From CAYUVH01 sp964448135 (GTDB lineage Bacteria > Verrucomicrobiota > Verrucomicrobiia > Limisphaerales > UBA8199), in contig CAYUVH010000053.1 in NCBI GenBank assembly GCA_964448135.1, positions 4,986-68,985 on the forward strand: DNA of 64,000 nt, in the 5' to 3' direction. A model generated the notes under the pieces. It searched no databases. It worked only from the letters and a program-made list of their open reading frames with translations, and had not been told where the DNA came from. The position numbers and the translations under genes were made by a program. Positions 10,301 through 19,800 of the stretch are shown here, in pieces. Position 1 is the first letter of the stretch, and the number at the start of each line of letters is the position of its first letter.

Positions 10301-10425
10301 ACGGCCTCGGCAATCTCCACACACGCATTGAACGGTTGGGCGGCAAATTGCAGATCACCAGCGTCGCGGGCAAAGGAGTTAAGCTGGATTTTGTCCTTCC
10401 CCTCGCCAAACTGAGCCCCGCTTAA
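7399..10425 (+). CDS. Propeller/Y_Y_Y sensor histidine kinase
   Basis: The protein has 1008 residues from the ATG at 7399, which has GGAAGG just upstream. A signal-anchor segment lies at residues ~12-32. Residues ~50-670 are repeated two-component-regulator propeller blades (LWLGTHQGVVRFDG, LWVGTRGAGLLRL). Residues ~675-755 are a Y_Y_Y domain (RYQLSGVDQDWVDG). A second membrane helix follows at ~760-785. The kinase part is the HisKA_3 type with H815 in IAQDIHDELG, then an HATPase domain (NNIVRHAG, DNGKGL). The architecture is like the periplasmic sensor half of Bacteroidetes polysaccharide sensors, but the output domain is a separate protein encoded 5 bases downstream. Confidence 0.92.
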   Translation: MDAMPKRRYNSLVKFGCLIVVLGMALSAVSSRGAEVADPESTPPGPQREEADSNTEFIVNTWKSGDGLPANEIQSLAETADGFLWLGTHQGVVRFDGLHFKSFYTAPTGARYGTRVDPLAADARGRLWFAPDEIGLVYLHGDTFTEVQTNEAILKTRVEGLCSDGTNWMMWSDANGGLGRVSLEDPAKAEAIKGGGAAGSSRWLRDVEGRLWLVNLRNLKLFQDGAFRELPLPGTASLVATPRRDGGLWIAREARLRYITADGKQREVATFPWRGQSRVHCMLEDRQHRLWIGTVGQGLYCYAGGEFKQVVPTASSINCLFEDSDDNLWVGTRGAGLLRLRQRRFFVRDLNSGLQNEFVRSLCQDSDGRVWILSAEAGLGWWVNGAWHQLGEADGWPAYDSMCVLPAKAGGVWISTARRGLWRWKNGRFWRHAAGAKPMREPAMDMLEDRRGRLWMVTDNTGVYCLEGNTLTSYSTAEGLPSGLIRRLIEDESGTLWCGDWEGGIARLRGDRWEIVRKPSGHADAVRCMVADQGVIWIGTSADGLLRLKDGETARVSIEQGGPDPSIRQLLLDGKGSLWGGTAHRLFRIPLAQLNAVMDGRATRVESVTYGRSDGMPDVSFASWCDPRSWRTKEDELWFATANGALSFNPGDLPESKPPQVVLEQTLLDGKPIGPETLRPGAGRLEFRFTAPCLTAPERIRFRYQLSGVDQDWVDGDTSRTATYASVPAGDHVFKVVASSPEGAWGTHPATVELSVHPYFWQTSWFLAGVTAAIVGGGVWGVRLATVRRLRRRLDEMRRQNAMDRERTRIAQDIHDELGASLTRIGLLADMGGRHKTDPAAVSRDLVQISRTARESVASMDAIVWALNPRNDSLDHFANYVAQYTREFFLPTELRIRLDLPANLPSQSLPAETRHELFLLVKESFNNIVRHAGASEVQLSLACLEHELRLTIADNGKGLPAQTNGSGNGLGNLHTRIERLGGKLQITSVAGKGVKLDFVLPLAKLSPA

Positions 10426-10429
10426 AACT

Positions 10430-11053
10430 ATGTCGCTCCGAGTGGCCCTGGTCGAAGATGACGCACGCTGGCGTTCCAGCCTGGAAGCTTTCCTCAAGGA
10501 AGCCGGTGGGGTGGAATGCGTGGGCAGTTACGGCACGGGCGAGGAGGCCATCAAGCACATCGCCACGCACCGGCCGCAAATTGTGCTCATGGACATCAAT
10601 CTGCCGAAGATGTCCGGCGTCGAATGCACCCGTCAGTTGCGCACCCTGCTGCCGGAGATCCAGATCATCATGCTGACGGTGTATGATGACAGCGACCGCA
10701 TTTTTCAAGCCTTGCAGATGGGAGCCAACGGCTACCTGCTCAAACGGGCTTCGGCGGACGAAATCCTGCAGGCCATCCAGGACGTGAATCGCGGTGGCGC
10801 GCCCATGTCCCCTTATATCGCCCGCAAGGTCGTGCAATCCTTTCAACAAACCTCGCCCGCCAACCGCCCGGATGACGTGCTGTCGAAGCGCGAATCGGAG
10901 GTTCTGAGTTACGTAGCCAGGGGCTACAGCGACAAGGAAGTGGCCGAGGCGCTCGGGCTGACGACGGCCACCGTCCGCAGCTACCTCAAGAGCATCTACA
11001 GCAAGCTCCACGTCCATTCGCGCACACAGGCGATCACCAAGGCGATCAAGTAG
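10430..11053 (+). CDS. NarL/LuxR-family response regulator
   Basis: The 207-residue protein has an N-terminal receiver domain (VALVEDD, phospho-acceptor D55 in VLMDINLPKMSG, conserved Thr in MLTVYDD, Lys in YLLKR). Its C-terminal LuxR-type HTH spans residues ~140-205 (LSKRESEVLSYVARGYSDKEVAE). It is the cognate regulator of the kinase ending 4 bases upstream. NarL-type proteins bind inverted repeats as dimers; the palindrome at 11096-11115, 43 bases past its stop, is an attractive target. Confidence 0.93.
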   Translation: MSLRVALVEDDARWRSSLEAFLKEAGGVECVGSYGTGEEAIKHIATHRPQIVLMDINLPKMSGVECTRQLRTLLPEIQIIMLTVYDDSDRIFQALQMGANGYLLKRASADEILQAIQDVNRGGAPMSPYIARKVVQSFQQTSPANRPDDVLSKRESEVLSYVARGYSDKEVAEALGLTTATVRSYLKSIYSKLHVHSRTQAITKAIK

Positions 11054-11095
11054 CTGCTGTTCCCACTTTTTGGCGTGGTTCTTCAGGCAAATTGC

Positions 11096-11115
11096 ATACC
11101 CTAGTTTGCGGGTAT
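11096..11115. promoter_or_regulatory. Inverted repeat ATACCC-N8-GGGTAT, copy 1
   Basis: Six-base arms are perfectly complementary (ATACCC at 11096-11101, GGGTAT at 11110-11115) around an 8-base spacer ending TTTGC. The same arms, spacer length and TTTGC occur at 16720-16739. This copy is 74 bases before the module gene starting at 11190. It resembles a dimeric operator; binding by the adjacent NarL-type regulator is inference. Confidence 0.6.
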
Positions 11116-11189
11116 TCCCAACCCGTTTCCCAAACGCTTTACTTATTGAAATTCAAGCAAACCCAATTGTGTCCCTCAGATCACCGACT

Positions 11190-13490
11190 ATGAACGCGTT
11201 TTTCCGCTCGGTCCGGGCGGCTAGTGTATTGGCGGCTTCGTTGACAGCCATATCGACCTTCGGCGCCACCACCATGCTCAGTGATAATTACACTGCTGTG
11301 AATGTGAATTCCGGCTTTGCTCTCGGAGAAGGCCTGAATTCGGGGATCAATCCGCCCACCACCCGCCTCACCGGCGCCCTGTCCGCCACGATGCGGTACA
11401 TAAAGACCGGCGCCAAGAACGACAGCTCCTACACCATCTCCGGCAACAAGGCCAGAATGCCCTCGGGATCCCAGTCCGGCCGCTACTCCTTTTCCAATGA
11501 CGGCGTCACCACCAATGATTTTGGACCGGCGTTGGGTATCAGCAGCGCCACGGCCAGCAGCCCGATAGTTTACGATATTGGCATCACGATGAACAACGGC
11601 GGCACTGCCAGAATGTCCATGGGATTCGGGACTACTGAGGCAGGGGCTGGCAACTGGAACTTCGGCCTTCAAATCGTTTCCAACAGTCTTAGCTACCAGG
11701 TTTACAAACGCATCCGCACCGCTGCCTCCGGTCTGGGCGCCGAACTGAATTCCATCATCACCAACGCGGGGACAGCCGGAACCGAAATCAGTCTTGTAAT
11801 GCGCGTGACGGACGCCGGTTCCGAACCCTCCACCTACAATTCCCGGGTTCAAGTCTCCATTGACGGCGGCACAAGCTGGTTTTATGACACGGCGAATGAC
11901 ACGGCCCTGGTCAACGGCTTCCGCTTTACCACCGCAGGACGTTTCATCTGTTTTGACCAGGCTATCAACGACGGAGCCGACACCTACGATAATTTTTCTC
12001 TGGTGGTGCAGACAACTCCCGTCTGGTCCGGCAACGGCGCCAACGCCAATTGGTCCACCGCCACGAACTGGTATCGGGGAATTGCTCCATTCGGCGATGC
12101 CCCGGTTTTCCAAGGCACCACCCGCCAGATCAATACCAACGATATTTCAAGCCTCGCGACGTCCGGCCTGACCCTCAGCAACGGCGGCTTCGCCCTTTAC
12201 GGAAACAGCTTCACGTTCAGCGGCGGCATAACGAATGTCACCGGGGACAATACCATCAACAACACCGTCACTCTTAGCGCCAACGCGCGTATACAGGCTA
12301 CCGCCGGAACCCTCACGATGGGGAGCGACGTCACGGCCGCCGCACGCAATCTCACGGTTCAAGGCGCCGGCAATACCGTGATCAATGGCGCGGTCGCCAC
12401 CACGACCGGCACGCTCACCAAATCGGGCACCGGCTCCCTTGCTCTCAACGGCACCAATACTTACACGGGGACTACGACCGTCAGCCAGGGTGCTCTCCTT
12501 GTAAACGGATCCACAGCTTCCGGCAGCACAGTTTCAGTCGCGGCGGCCGGCACGCTGGGTGGAACCGGCGTGGTTAACGGATCTGTGAGCGTCTCCGGCA
12601 CGTTGTCGGCGGGGGCTAGCGTGGGGAAACTGACCACTGGAACGCTCACGCTTAATTCAGGCGGAACCAATGTTTGGGAAATCTCCAGCGCGACCGGGAC
12701 CGCCGGCACGGATTGGGACCTGGTTGACGCCGGGGCCAGCAACGTCAACGTTTCCGTCACGAGCCCGAATTTCAATTTCAAGCTGGTTTCCCAGGGCTTG
12801 AGCAACTTCGATAACAATACCTCCTACCTCTGGCCGGCCATCAGCGGTTCCGTTCAGACATTTGCCGCGAACCTTTTCACCGTGGACAATTCCGGTTTCA
12901 CGAACGATCTCGCCGGTGGCGCTTTCGCGATCGAAACCAATCCGGCGATCTCCGTGCGTTTCACCAACAATCATGCGCCGACGGCGAGCAGCGTTACCTA
13001 CACGTTTGCGGCCGGAGCGGTGGTGAAACCGTTCACCAACAGCATCGTTTCCTTCCTCGCTGCGAACACCGCCGACCCCGACGCTGACGACCGCGCGCTG
13101 ATCTCCATCACCAGCACGAACGCCATCGTCACCACCAACGCGACGGATATCATCATCGAATCCACCAACGGCGTGGCGGAGAGCATCCAATACATCGTGC
13201 GCGACGTGCGCGCCTCCTATCGCCCCGGCGACACCGTCCGCACGGCGACCAACTACATCAATATTGCCCGCACCAATGCAACCGGCGCGGTCACCATCAC
13301 AGCCACCGGCGGCGGCGGCGCCAACCTCAGCTTCTCCGGCATCCCGGGATATGATTACGTCATTCAGCGTTCACCGGATTTGAGCACCTGGACCGATGTG
13401 ATCACTAATACTGCGCCGGGCAACGGCCAGATCCTCTTCTCCGAGACGCTGCCGTATAGCCCGGCCTATTACCGCGTTCGCTCCAACTAA
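11190..13490 (+). CDS. Secreted autotransporter-type beta-strand-repeat protein with shared N-terminal module
   Basis: The protein has 766 residues from the ATG at 11190; the signal peptide ends STFGA at ~26, and upstream codons give no plausible leader. Residues ~27-270 are the shared module (GINPPTTRLTG, WNFGLQI, RVTDAGSE, YDNFS). Residues ~275-560 hold beta-strand-rich repeats of the autotransporter-associated kind (LTKSGTGSLALNGTNTYTGT, GTLGGTGVVNGSVSVSG). The C-terminus has the window's common tail ending YYRVRSN. No catalytic motif is visible, and no outer-membrane beta-barrel was recognised. A passive surface, adhesion or binding role is likely. A candidate operator lies upstream. Confidence 0.8.
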   Translation: MNAFFRSVRAASVLAASLTAISTFGATTMLSDNYTAVNVNSGFALGEGLNSGINPPTTRLTGALSATMRYIKTGAKNDSSYTISGNKARMPSGSQSGRYSFSNDGVTTNDFGPALGISSATASSPIVYDIGITMNNGGTARMSMGFGTTEAGAGNWNFGLQIVSNSLSYQVYKRIRTAASGLGAELNSIITNAGTAGTEISLVMRVTDAGSEPSTYNSRVQVSIDGGTSWFYDTANDTALVNGFRFTTAGRFICFDQAINDGADTYDNFSLVVQTTPVWSGNGANANWSTATNWYRGIAPFGDAPVFQGTTRQINTNDISSLATSGLTLSNGGFALYGNSFTFSGGITNVTGDNTINNTVTLSANARIQATAGTLTMGSDVTAAARNLTVQGAGNTVINGAVATTTGTLTKSGTGSLALNGTNTYTGTTTVSQGALLVNGSTASGSTVSVAAAGTLGGTGVVNGSVSVSGTLSAGASVGKLTTGTLTLNSGGTNVWEISSATGTAGTDWDLVDAGASNVNVSVTSPNFNFKLVSQGLSNFDNNTSYLWPAISGSVQTFAANLFTVDNSGFTNDLAGGAFAIETNPAISVRFTNNHAPTASSVTYTFAAGAVVKPFTNSIVSFLAANTADPDADDRALISITSTNAIVTTNATDIIIESTNGVAESIQYIVRDVRASYRPGDTVRTATNYINIARTNATGAVTITATGGGGANLSFSGIPGYDYVIQRSPDLSTWTDVITNTAPGNGQILFSETLPYSPAYYRVRSN

Positions 13491-13509
13491 TCACAACTGA
13501 GGCATTGTA

Positions 13510-14247
13510 ATGAAAACTCCGGGCAAAACACTGAAAGCTGTTGTAGTAGGTGCGGCTTTGGCCGCCGCCCTCCTGCCGGCTTCCGCCGCTGTCTTTAACT
13601 ACAACTTCAACAGTGGGTTTGCCAACGGCGGCGTGATCCCTGATGGCAATGTTACGGGTTGGAGCGATACCCGCACGCTCAGCGGCATCTCTTTGGTCCA
13701 GATCGCCGACGTGGATGTGACTCTGCATCTCTCGGGCGGCTACAACGGCGACCTTTACGCCTACCTGGTTCATGACAGCGGCTTCACCGTCCTGCTGAAT
13801 CGCGTCGGCGCCACCGCCGGTAACCATTATGGTTACTCGGACGCCGGCATGAATATCACGTTGAGCGACCAGGCCTCCACCGACGTGCATCTCTACGGCA
13901 CCCTGGCCAATCCATACACGTATCAACCGGATGCGCGCAACGTCGACCCGGCCTCGGCCATTGATACCAGTTCGCGGGACCTGGTTAATTTTGGACTCGG
14001 CTCGTTCAACAACCTGGATCCCAATGGCACTTGGACGCTTTTTTTCGCGGATATGGCCACCGGAGACACCAGCACTGTGGTAGATTGGGGCTTGAGTATT
14101 ACGGCCGTGCCTGAACCTGCGAATGTCGCCCTGTTCATTTTTGCAATTATTGCAGTTTTGGTGGGTCTCAAAGGATGGCAGCCGCGCAAACCAGCCCTCG
14201 CGCGAGTTTCGCCATCGCTCCCGAGTTCTCGAAAGTCCTCCCTTTGA
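13510..14247 (+). CDS. PEP-CTERM protein with proprotein convertase P-domain-like fold
   Basis: The 245-residue protein has a signal peptide ending PASA (residue ~26). A P-domain-like beta-sandwich follows (IADVDVTLHLSGGYNGDLYAYLVHDSG, NGTWTLFFAD), a domain often linked to subtilisin-type proteases but here without one. Near residue 198 a PEP-CTERM signal VPEPANVALF is followed by a hydrophobic helix and a basic GWQPRKP patch. This marks it for exosortase-dependent surface sorting; no exosortase gene is in the window. Unusually, ~16 residues continue past the basic patch, in DNA shared with the start region of the next gene. Confidence 0.82.
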   Translation: MKTPGKTLKAVVVGAALAAALLPASAAVFNYNFNSGFANGGVIPDGNVTGWSDTRTLSGISLVQIADVDVTLHLSGGYNGDLYAYLVHDSGFTVLLNRVGATAGNHYGYSDAGMNITLSDQASTDVHLYGTLANPYTYQPDARNVDPASAIDTSSRDLVNFGLGSFNNLDPNGTWTLFFADMATGDTSTVVDWGLSITAVPEPANVALFIFAIIAVLVGLKGWQPRKPALARVSPSLPSSRKSSL

Positions 14248-16715
14248 AGCAAATCCGTTCGATCCTCGTTACCCTCCTCTGTCTGGGTGCCTGTACCGTG
14301 TCCGCCCTGGCGGCGCAACGTCCGAACATCCTCTTCATCTTCATCGATGACATTGGATGGGGTGACATGTCCTGCTATGGCAGTCCGGTGACCAACAAGC
14401 AGGGCCAGGCCATCACGCCCAACCTCGACCGCATCGCCTCCGAGGGCGTGCGCTTTACCCAAGGCTACGTCACTGCGCCGATCTGTTCCGCGTCGCGCAC
14501 GGGCATGCTCACCGGCATGGAACCCTGCCGTTTCGCCATTTACAGTTTTCTCGACAACAAAGCCGCCAATGCCTCCCGCAACATGGCGGACTGGCTGCAG
14601 CCCGACACGGTAACGTCCGCGCGCCTCTTTCAACAGGCCGGCTATCGCACGGGTCAGTTCGGCAAATGGCACATGGGTAACGGCCGCGATGTGAATAACG
14701 CGCCGGCCCCCACGCAATACGGGTTTGATCAATCGCTGGTGGCTTTCGAAGGCAATGGTAACCGCCTGCTCTACTGGAACGACAATGGCACCAAATACAG
14801 CCTCTCCCAGCAGAACGAGGATGCGTCCGTGGGCACCTTCACTTATTGTTATTTCTATGAGGCCGCTCCCAAGCACACCGACGCCGCCCTGGCCTTCATC
14901 ACCAATGCTGTCACGGCCGGCAAGCCTTTCTACGTGCACGTGCCTTACAACGACGTCCACTCGCCCTACAACGTGCCGCCCGGACAGGAGAACGATTTTG
15001 ATCATATCACCTCGGACACGGATTCGATGACCTTCCTGGGCGAACTCCACAATCTCGACAAGCAGATCGGCAGGTTGGTGTCCGCAGTGGACGCACTTGG
15101 CGCAAAGAGCAATACGCTCGTGGTCGTCGTCGGCGACAACGGCGCGCCCAACGACTCGATTAATACCATCCTCAATCGCAATGGCGGTCTCCGCGGCGGC
15201 AAAGGAAACCTCTATGAAGGCGGTTTTCGCGAACCGTTCTTTGTCCGCTGGCCAGGCACGGTACCGGCTGGGGTGGTCAATTCCAACACGGCCATGTCGA
15301 CGCTCGACCTGCTGCCCACCTATTGTTCGCTCGCGGATATCGCGCTGCCCAATGCCCCGTTCGCGGGCGAGGACATGAGCGATGTGATCAAGGGTTCGAC
15401 GCGCATGCGCAGCAAGCCGTTGTTTTGGGAATACGGCACCGTCTCCGGGCTCGCCCCGGCTTCGCCCAAGCTCGCGATGCGCGATGGGAATTACAAATTC
15501 ATGCGCAATCCGGACGGCACGAAACGGGAGCTCTACCGGATACCGCAGGATCATTCCGAAGCCACCAACCTCGTGTCACAGGGCGCATACTCCTCCATCG
15601 TCACCAATATGGAGGCGAAGCTCGTGACCTGGTACGACGAAATCGTCCTCGGCAATGTGGGCCCCGCTTACAATTGCGGCCTCACCAGCTTCACCGGCGT
15701 GGTGATCGCCGATTCGTGGAACGTGACCGGCGGCAACTCGCCCGGCACCGGCTTCGCCACCAATGCCGGCGTGAATTACCAGTTTGCCACGCGGATTTCC
15801 GGCGCGGCCGCTCCGATCCTGTGGGGCTACCGCCTCGGGGGCACTGGCGGAACTGTTCCCCGGGTCGCGGGCGATTTCACCATTACGACCAACCAACTGA
15901 GTGCTGCCGCGCGCAATGGAAACGGCCGGTTCGAATTCAGCCCGGAAGGCACCAGCGGTTTCGATTTCGGGAACTGGCTGGCCGGCCGCACCTATGAAGT
16001 ATCGGTCCAAATGACCATTGATGGTGTCGGTGCCAACGCCCAACGGCAGTCCCTAAGCATTTCCGACATCAGCAACGACACGGTGGATAAAGTGGACTTT
16101 GGCGTCCAGATCGGTTCCGACGGCGCCGGCGGGATCGGCGTCTGGAAACGCATTGACGCCGCTTCCAGCAGCGGCGGGGCGGACGTCAACACCAAGCTCA
16201 CCAGCGGCCTGCCCATCGGCTCGCCCGTGACCCTGAAATTGCGAATCGTGGATTACAACGCCGACGTCACGAGCTACAACTCCACGTACGAAGTGTTCGT
16301 CAATGGCGCCAGCATCAATACCGGTTCCTTCCGTTTCGATACGTCCACTTCCTCGCGCTACCTCGTTTTTGACGTCGCCGCTCACGACTTTCCCGTCCAT
16401 TACGATAATCTTCAGGTCAATGTCACCGCGGGTGGCAGCAGCACCAATCTCTGCCGCAAGCCCATCCTCAATGTCTCCGATTACGACTTCAGCAATCCCA
16501 CGGCGGTCAAAGCGCGGCTCTACTGGACCGTTCAACCGGGCATGACCGTGCAACCCCAGTGGTCGAGCAATCTCACCAACTGGCGCCCCCTCAGCAATGG
16601 CGTCGGCGCTCCCTTCATCATCACGACGCCGCACGGCTCCGTTCAGTGGCTGCAAGTCACCTCGCCTCCGTCCGCGAATCTGAAGGGCTTTTTCCGCGTC
16701 GAGGACGACGATTAG
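14244..16715 (+). CDS. Secreted sulfatase fused to the shared module
   Basis: The start chosen is TTG at 14244, overlapping the previous stop as TTGA and giving a clean signal peptide (MKQIRSILVTLL to VSALAA). An in-frame ATG at 14175 would add 23 residues ahead of it. Residues ~25-460 are a type I sulfatase: PNILFIFIDDIGWGD (metal-binding Asp pair), Cys81 in CSASR, GQFGKWHMG, and VGDNGAPND. The formylglycine motif is CxAxR rather than the usual CxPxR. Residues ~480-735 are a diverged copy of the module that is N-terminal in its neighbours. The last ~75 residues are the common tail ending FFRVEDDD. Its catalytic half resembles the sulfatase at 21904. Substrate unknown. Confidence 0.85.
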   Translation: MKQIRSILVTLLCLGACTVSALAAQRPNILFIFIDDIGWGDMSCYGSPVTNKQGQAITPNLDRIASEGVRFTQGYVTAPICSASRTGMLTGMEPCRFAIYSFLDNKAANASRNMADWLQPDTVTSARLFQQAGYRTGQFGKWHMGNGRDVNNAPAPTQYGFDQSLVAFEGNGNRLLYWNDNGTKYSLSQQNEDASVGTFTYCYFYEAAPKHTDAALAFITNAVTAGKPFYVHVPYNDVHSPYNVPPGQENDFDHITSDTDSMTFLGELHNLDKQIGRLVSAVDALGAKSNTLVVVVGDNGAPNDSINTILNRNGGLRGGKGNLYEGGFREPFFVRWPGTVPAGVVNSNTAMSTLDLLPTYCSLADIALPNAPFAGEDMSDVIKGSTRMRSKPLFWEYGTVSGLAPASPKLAMRDGNYKFMRNPDGTKRELYRIPQDHSEATNLVSQGAYSSIVTNMEAKLVTWYDEIVLGNVGPAYNCGLTSFTGVVIADSWNVTGGNSPGTGFATNAGVNYQFATRISGAAAPILWGYRLGGTGGTVPRVAGDFTITTNQLSAAARNGNGRFEFSPEGTSGFDFGNWLAGRTYEVSVQMTIDGVGANAQRQSLSISDISNDTVDKVDFGVQIGSDGAGGIGVWKRIDAASSSGGADVNTKLTSGLPIGSPVTLKLRIVDYNADVTSYNSTYEVFVNGASINTGSFRFDTSTSSRYLVFDVAAHDFPVHYDNLQVNVTAGGSSTNLCRKPILNVSDYDFSNPTAVKARLYWTVQPGMTVQPQWSSNLTNWRPLSNGVGAPFIITTPHGSVQWLQVTSPPSANLKGFFRVEDDD

Positions 16716-16719
16716 TTTG

Positions 16720-16739
16720 ATACCCTCATTTGCGGGTAT
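16720..16739. promoter_or_regulatory. Inverted repeat ATACCC-N8-GGGTAT, copy 2
   Basis: ATACCC (16720-16725) and GGGTAT (16734-16739) flank the spacer TCATTTGC. The site starts 5 bases after the sulfatase stop and ends 151 bases before the next start. The arms, the spacer length and the TTTGC at its end match copy 1 at 11096-11115. Confidence 0.6.
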
Positions 16740-16890
16740 TCGCGCAATCCGCTTTTTTGAGGTAGCTTGTATCCGCGGGCACCCAAAGTCGGATTCGCTG
16801 CGTGGCGACCGGCACGGCGCCCGCCATAACGCGATTGCAATAAGTGCCGAACCCTTCAGCCACCCCCAACCCGTTAGAAATCCGACTGCG

Positions 16891-19800
16891 ATGAAGACTC
16901 GACTCAACCCCATCTCGCTGAGCCTGATTGCCCTGCTCACCGCCACTGCCGCCTCCCCCGCCGCGGTAATTCTCGGTGACACCGTAAGTGTCACCGGCTC
17001 CGGCACGGGCTTTGCCCTGAATGCCGGCGTCAACACGGGCATCAATCCTCCGACGACGCGCCTTACCGGGTCGGCCAACGCCAACGTCCGTTACATCGCG
17101 ACGGACACGAGCAAGGCCGCCAGCGCGTATTCCATCGCCGCTCAAAAAATCGCCGTGGCCAGCGCGGCCAATTCGGGCCGGTTCACCTTCTCCACGGACG
17201 GCTCGACCGCGATGGATTTCGCCTCGCTGCTGGGCAGCACGCTCGCCTCGCCCACCAACCCGTCCATCTACGAGGTGACGATCAGCATGAATAACAACTC
17301 GGGGGGCACCCAGCGCTTTTCTTTTGCCCTGAGCACCACCGAAAATAACGCCAATTTTTGGGACTTCGGTCTCCAGGTTTATCGCGCCGCCGGCGCCAAC
17401 ACTTTTTACACCTTCCAGAAACGCATCGACCGCGCTTCCTGGACCACCAACACCGACAGCACCGGGACCACCGACGACATCAACGACCCCATCACCACCG
17501 CCTCGCCGAATACTTTCGGCACCGATGTCTCTTTCCTCATTCGCGTCACCGATGCGGGCGCTGAAACCGGCACCAATTTCCACTCCCGCCTTCAGATTTC
17601 CACCAACAACGGTTCCTCTTTCTTCTACGACACTGCCTCGGATTCCACGTTGACCAATGGCTGGCGCTTCGATGGCGCGAGCCGCTTTATCATCCATGAT
17701 ATCGCCGCCAGCGCCGTGGCCACTTACGACAACTTTTCGCTGAACCTTGTCTCCGGCCCGGCGGTCACGTCCCGTATCTGGAACGGCGGCGGCACTGACA
17801 ATAACTGGAGCACCCCCGCCAACTGGGGCGGCACGGCGCCGAGCTCCGGCGAAGTCATAATCTTTGACGGCACCAACCGCCAGACCAACACCAACGATCT
17901 TACAAACCTGTCGGTGCCGGTCACGCTCTTCACCACCGGTGGCTTTAGTCTCTATGGCAACACGTTCACGAACACCGTGACCCTCAGCAACTCGGCCGGC
18001 ATCAACATTCTCAACAACAACCTGGTCTGGGGTTCGACCTCCGCCAAAACCTGGAGCATCGCCAGCGGGAGCGAATTGCAGTTGAACAACACCACCACCA
18101 TTGACGTCAATGGCGACAACACCCTCATCGCCGGCGGTACCCTGCATGTCCTCGGCGCCCTGAACATCGGCCAGGCCTCCAGCGCCACGCCCGCTTTCAT
18201 TCTCAACGAGGGCAAGCTCGTCGTGGATGGCGGCACATTCGCTTCTCGTGGTGGTTTCCGCATCGGCTCCTTCACGGGCGGCACCGGCTGCGAAACGATC
18301 GTCAGCAACGGCGTCTTCAACTTGACCGTGGCGGGAGCAAACTTGCGCGTAGGCGACGCTGCCTTCTCCGGCGGCACCAACCGACTCACCCTGACCAACA
18401 GCACCCTCACCATGTCGGGCGGCAGCCTGGCGATTCCCTATCAAGCCGGCGGAACCAGCCAGGTCTCCCAGGCGGGCGGCACGGTCAGCGGATGTATCGT
18501 CAATTTCAGCCAGAACGGCGCGGGCCATGGCACCTACGTCCTGCAGAATGGCAGGTTGAGCACCTGGCAGATCAAGAAGACCACTTCCGGCAGCCAGGCT
18601 CGCATGTATTTCGACGGTGCGGTCCTGGTCGCCCCCTCCGGCGCCAGCAATGCGTTCTTCACAGGAATCAATACCGCCCAGATCCTATCCGGCGGCCTCA
18701 CGGTGGATTCCTCGGTGGACATCACCATCGGCCAGGCCCTGAGCGGCACGGGTGATCTGGTCAAGAGCAACTTCGGCGCCCTGACCATGACCGCGAACAA
18801 CAGTTATACCGGCGACACGTTTGTCCGCGGCGGCAAGCTGATTTTCCCGACCACTCAGACGAATACCACCGACATCGTGGTGGATGACGGCCTGGAGTTT
18901 GGGGTGCAGGTTCGCGCTTCTGGTTCGTCCCTGTCGGCCTCGTCGCTGACCTTCTCCGGCCCTTCCTTCAACACCTTGAGTTTTGACCTCTCCACGTTCG
19001 CCACGCCGTCCGCGCCACTCATGAAAGTCGACACCCTGACTGTCAACGGGCCGGTCACGATTAACGTCGCCAATGGCGTTCAACTGGCTGTGGGCCAGAT
19101 CACGCTTGTGGACTACACCAACCTGGTCGGGGGCTTCACTTTCACCCTCGGCAGCTTGCCGCCCGGTGTCGTCGCCAATCTCGTGGACAACACCGCCAAC
19201 AGTTCCGTTGATCTGAACATTACCGCCGTCCCCGGCCTGCGCTGGACGGGCGCCACGGACAACAACTGGGATTATTCCACCATCAACTGGATCGACAAAC
19301 AAACCATGGCGCCATCGGCGTATGCTGATGGTTACCCGCTGGAGTTCCTCGACGTATTGAGCAACAACCTCATCAACCTCAGCGCCTTCCCGGTTCCCAC
19401 GTTGATCGTCGTCAGCAACAACGCGGTTCCGTTCTCCTGGACCGGCGGCGCGATCACGGTGCCCATCATCAAGAAATCAGGCACCAATTCGCTCACCCGC
19501 GTCGAGACGAGCGCGGACTTGATCACCACGATCGAGCTCAACGAGGGTTCCTTCATTGCGAGCAATACTTTCAACGCCACGTTCTCCACTCTGCTCACCG
19601 ACACCACGCCCGGCAACGGTACCTTCGTTAAAGCCGGCGCCAGCACCCTCACCGTTTCCGCTCCGAGCAGCACGTACGACGGCGCCGTCATCATTCAGGA
19701 AGGCACGCTCAAAATGGCTACCAACCGGGCGTTGGGTTCCACCTCGAGCACTACGACGATTGCCAGCGGTGCGACGCTCGATCTCAACGATTTTTCGCCC

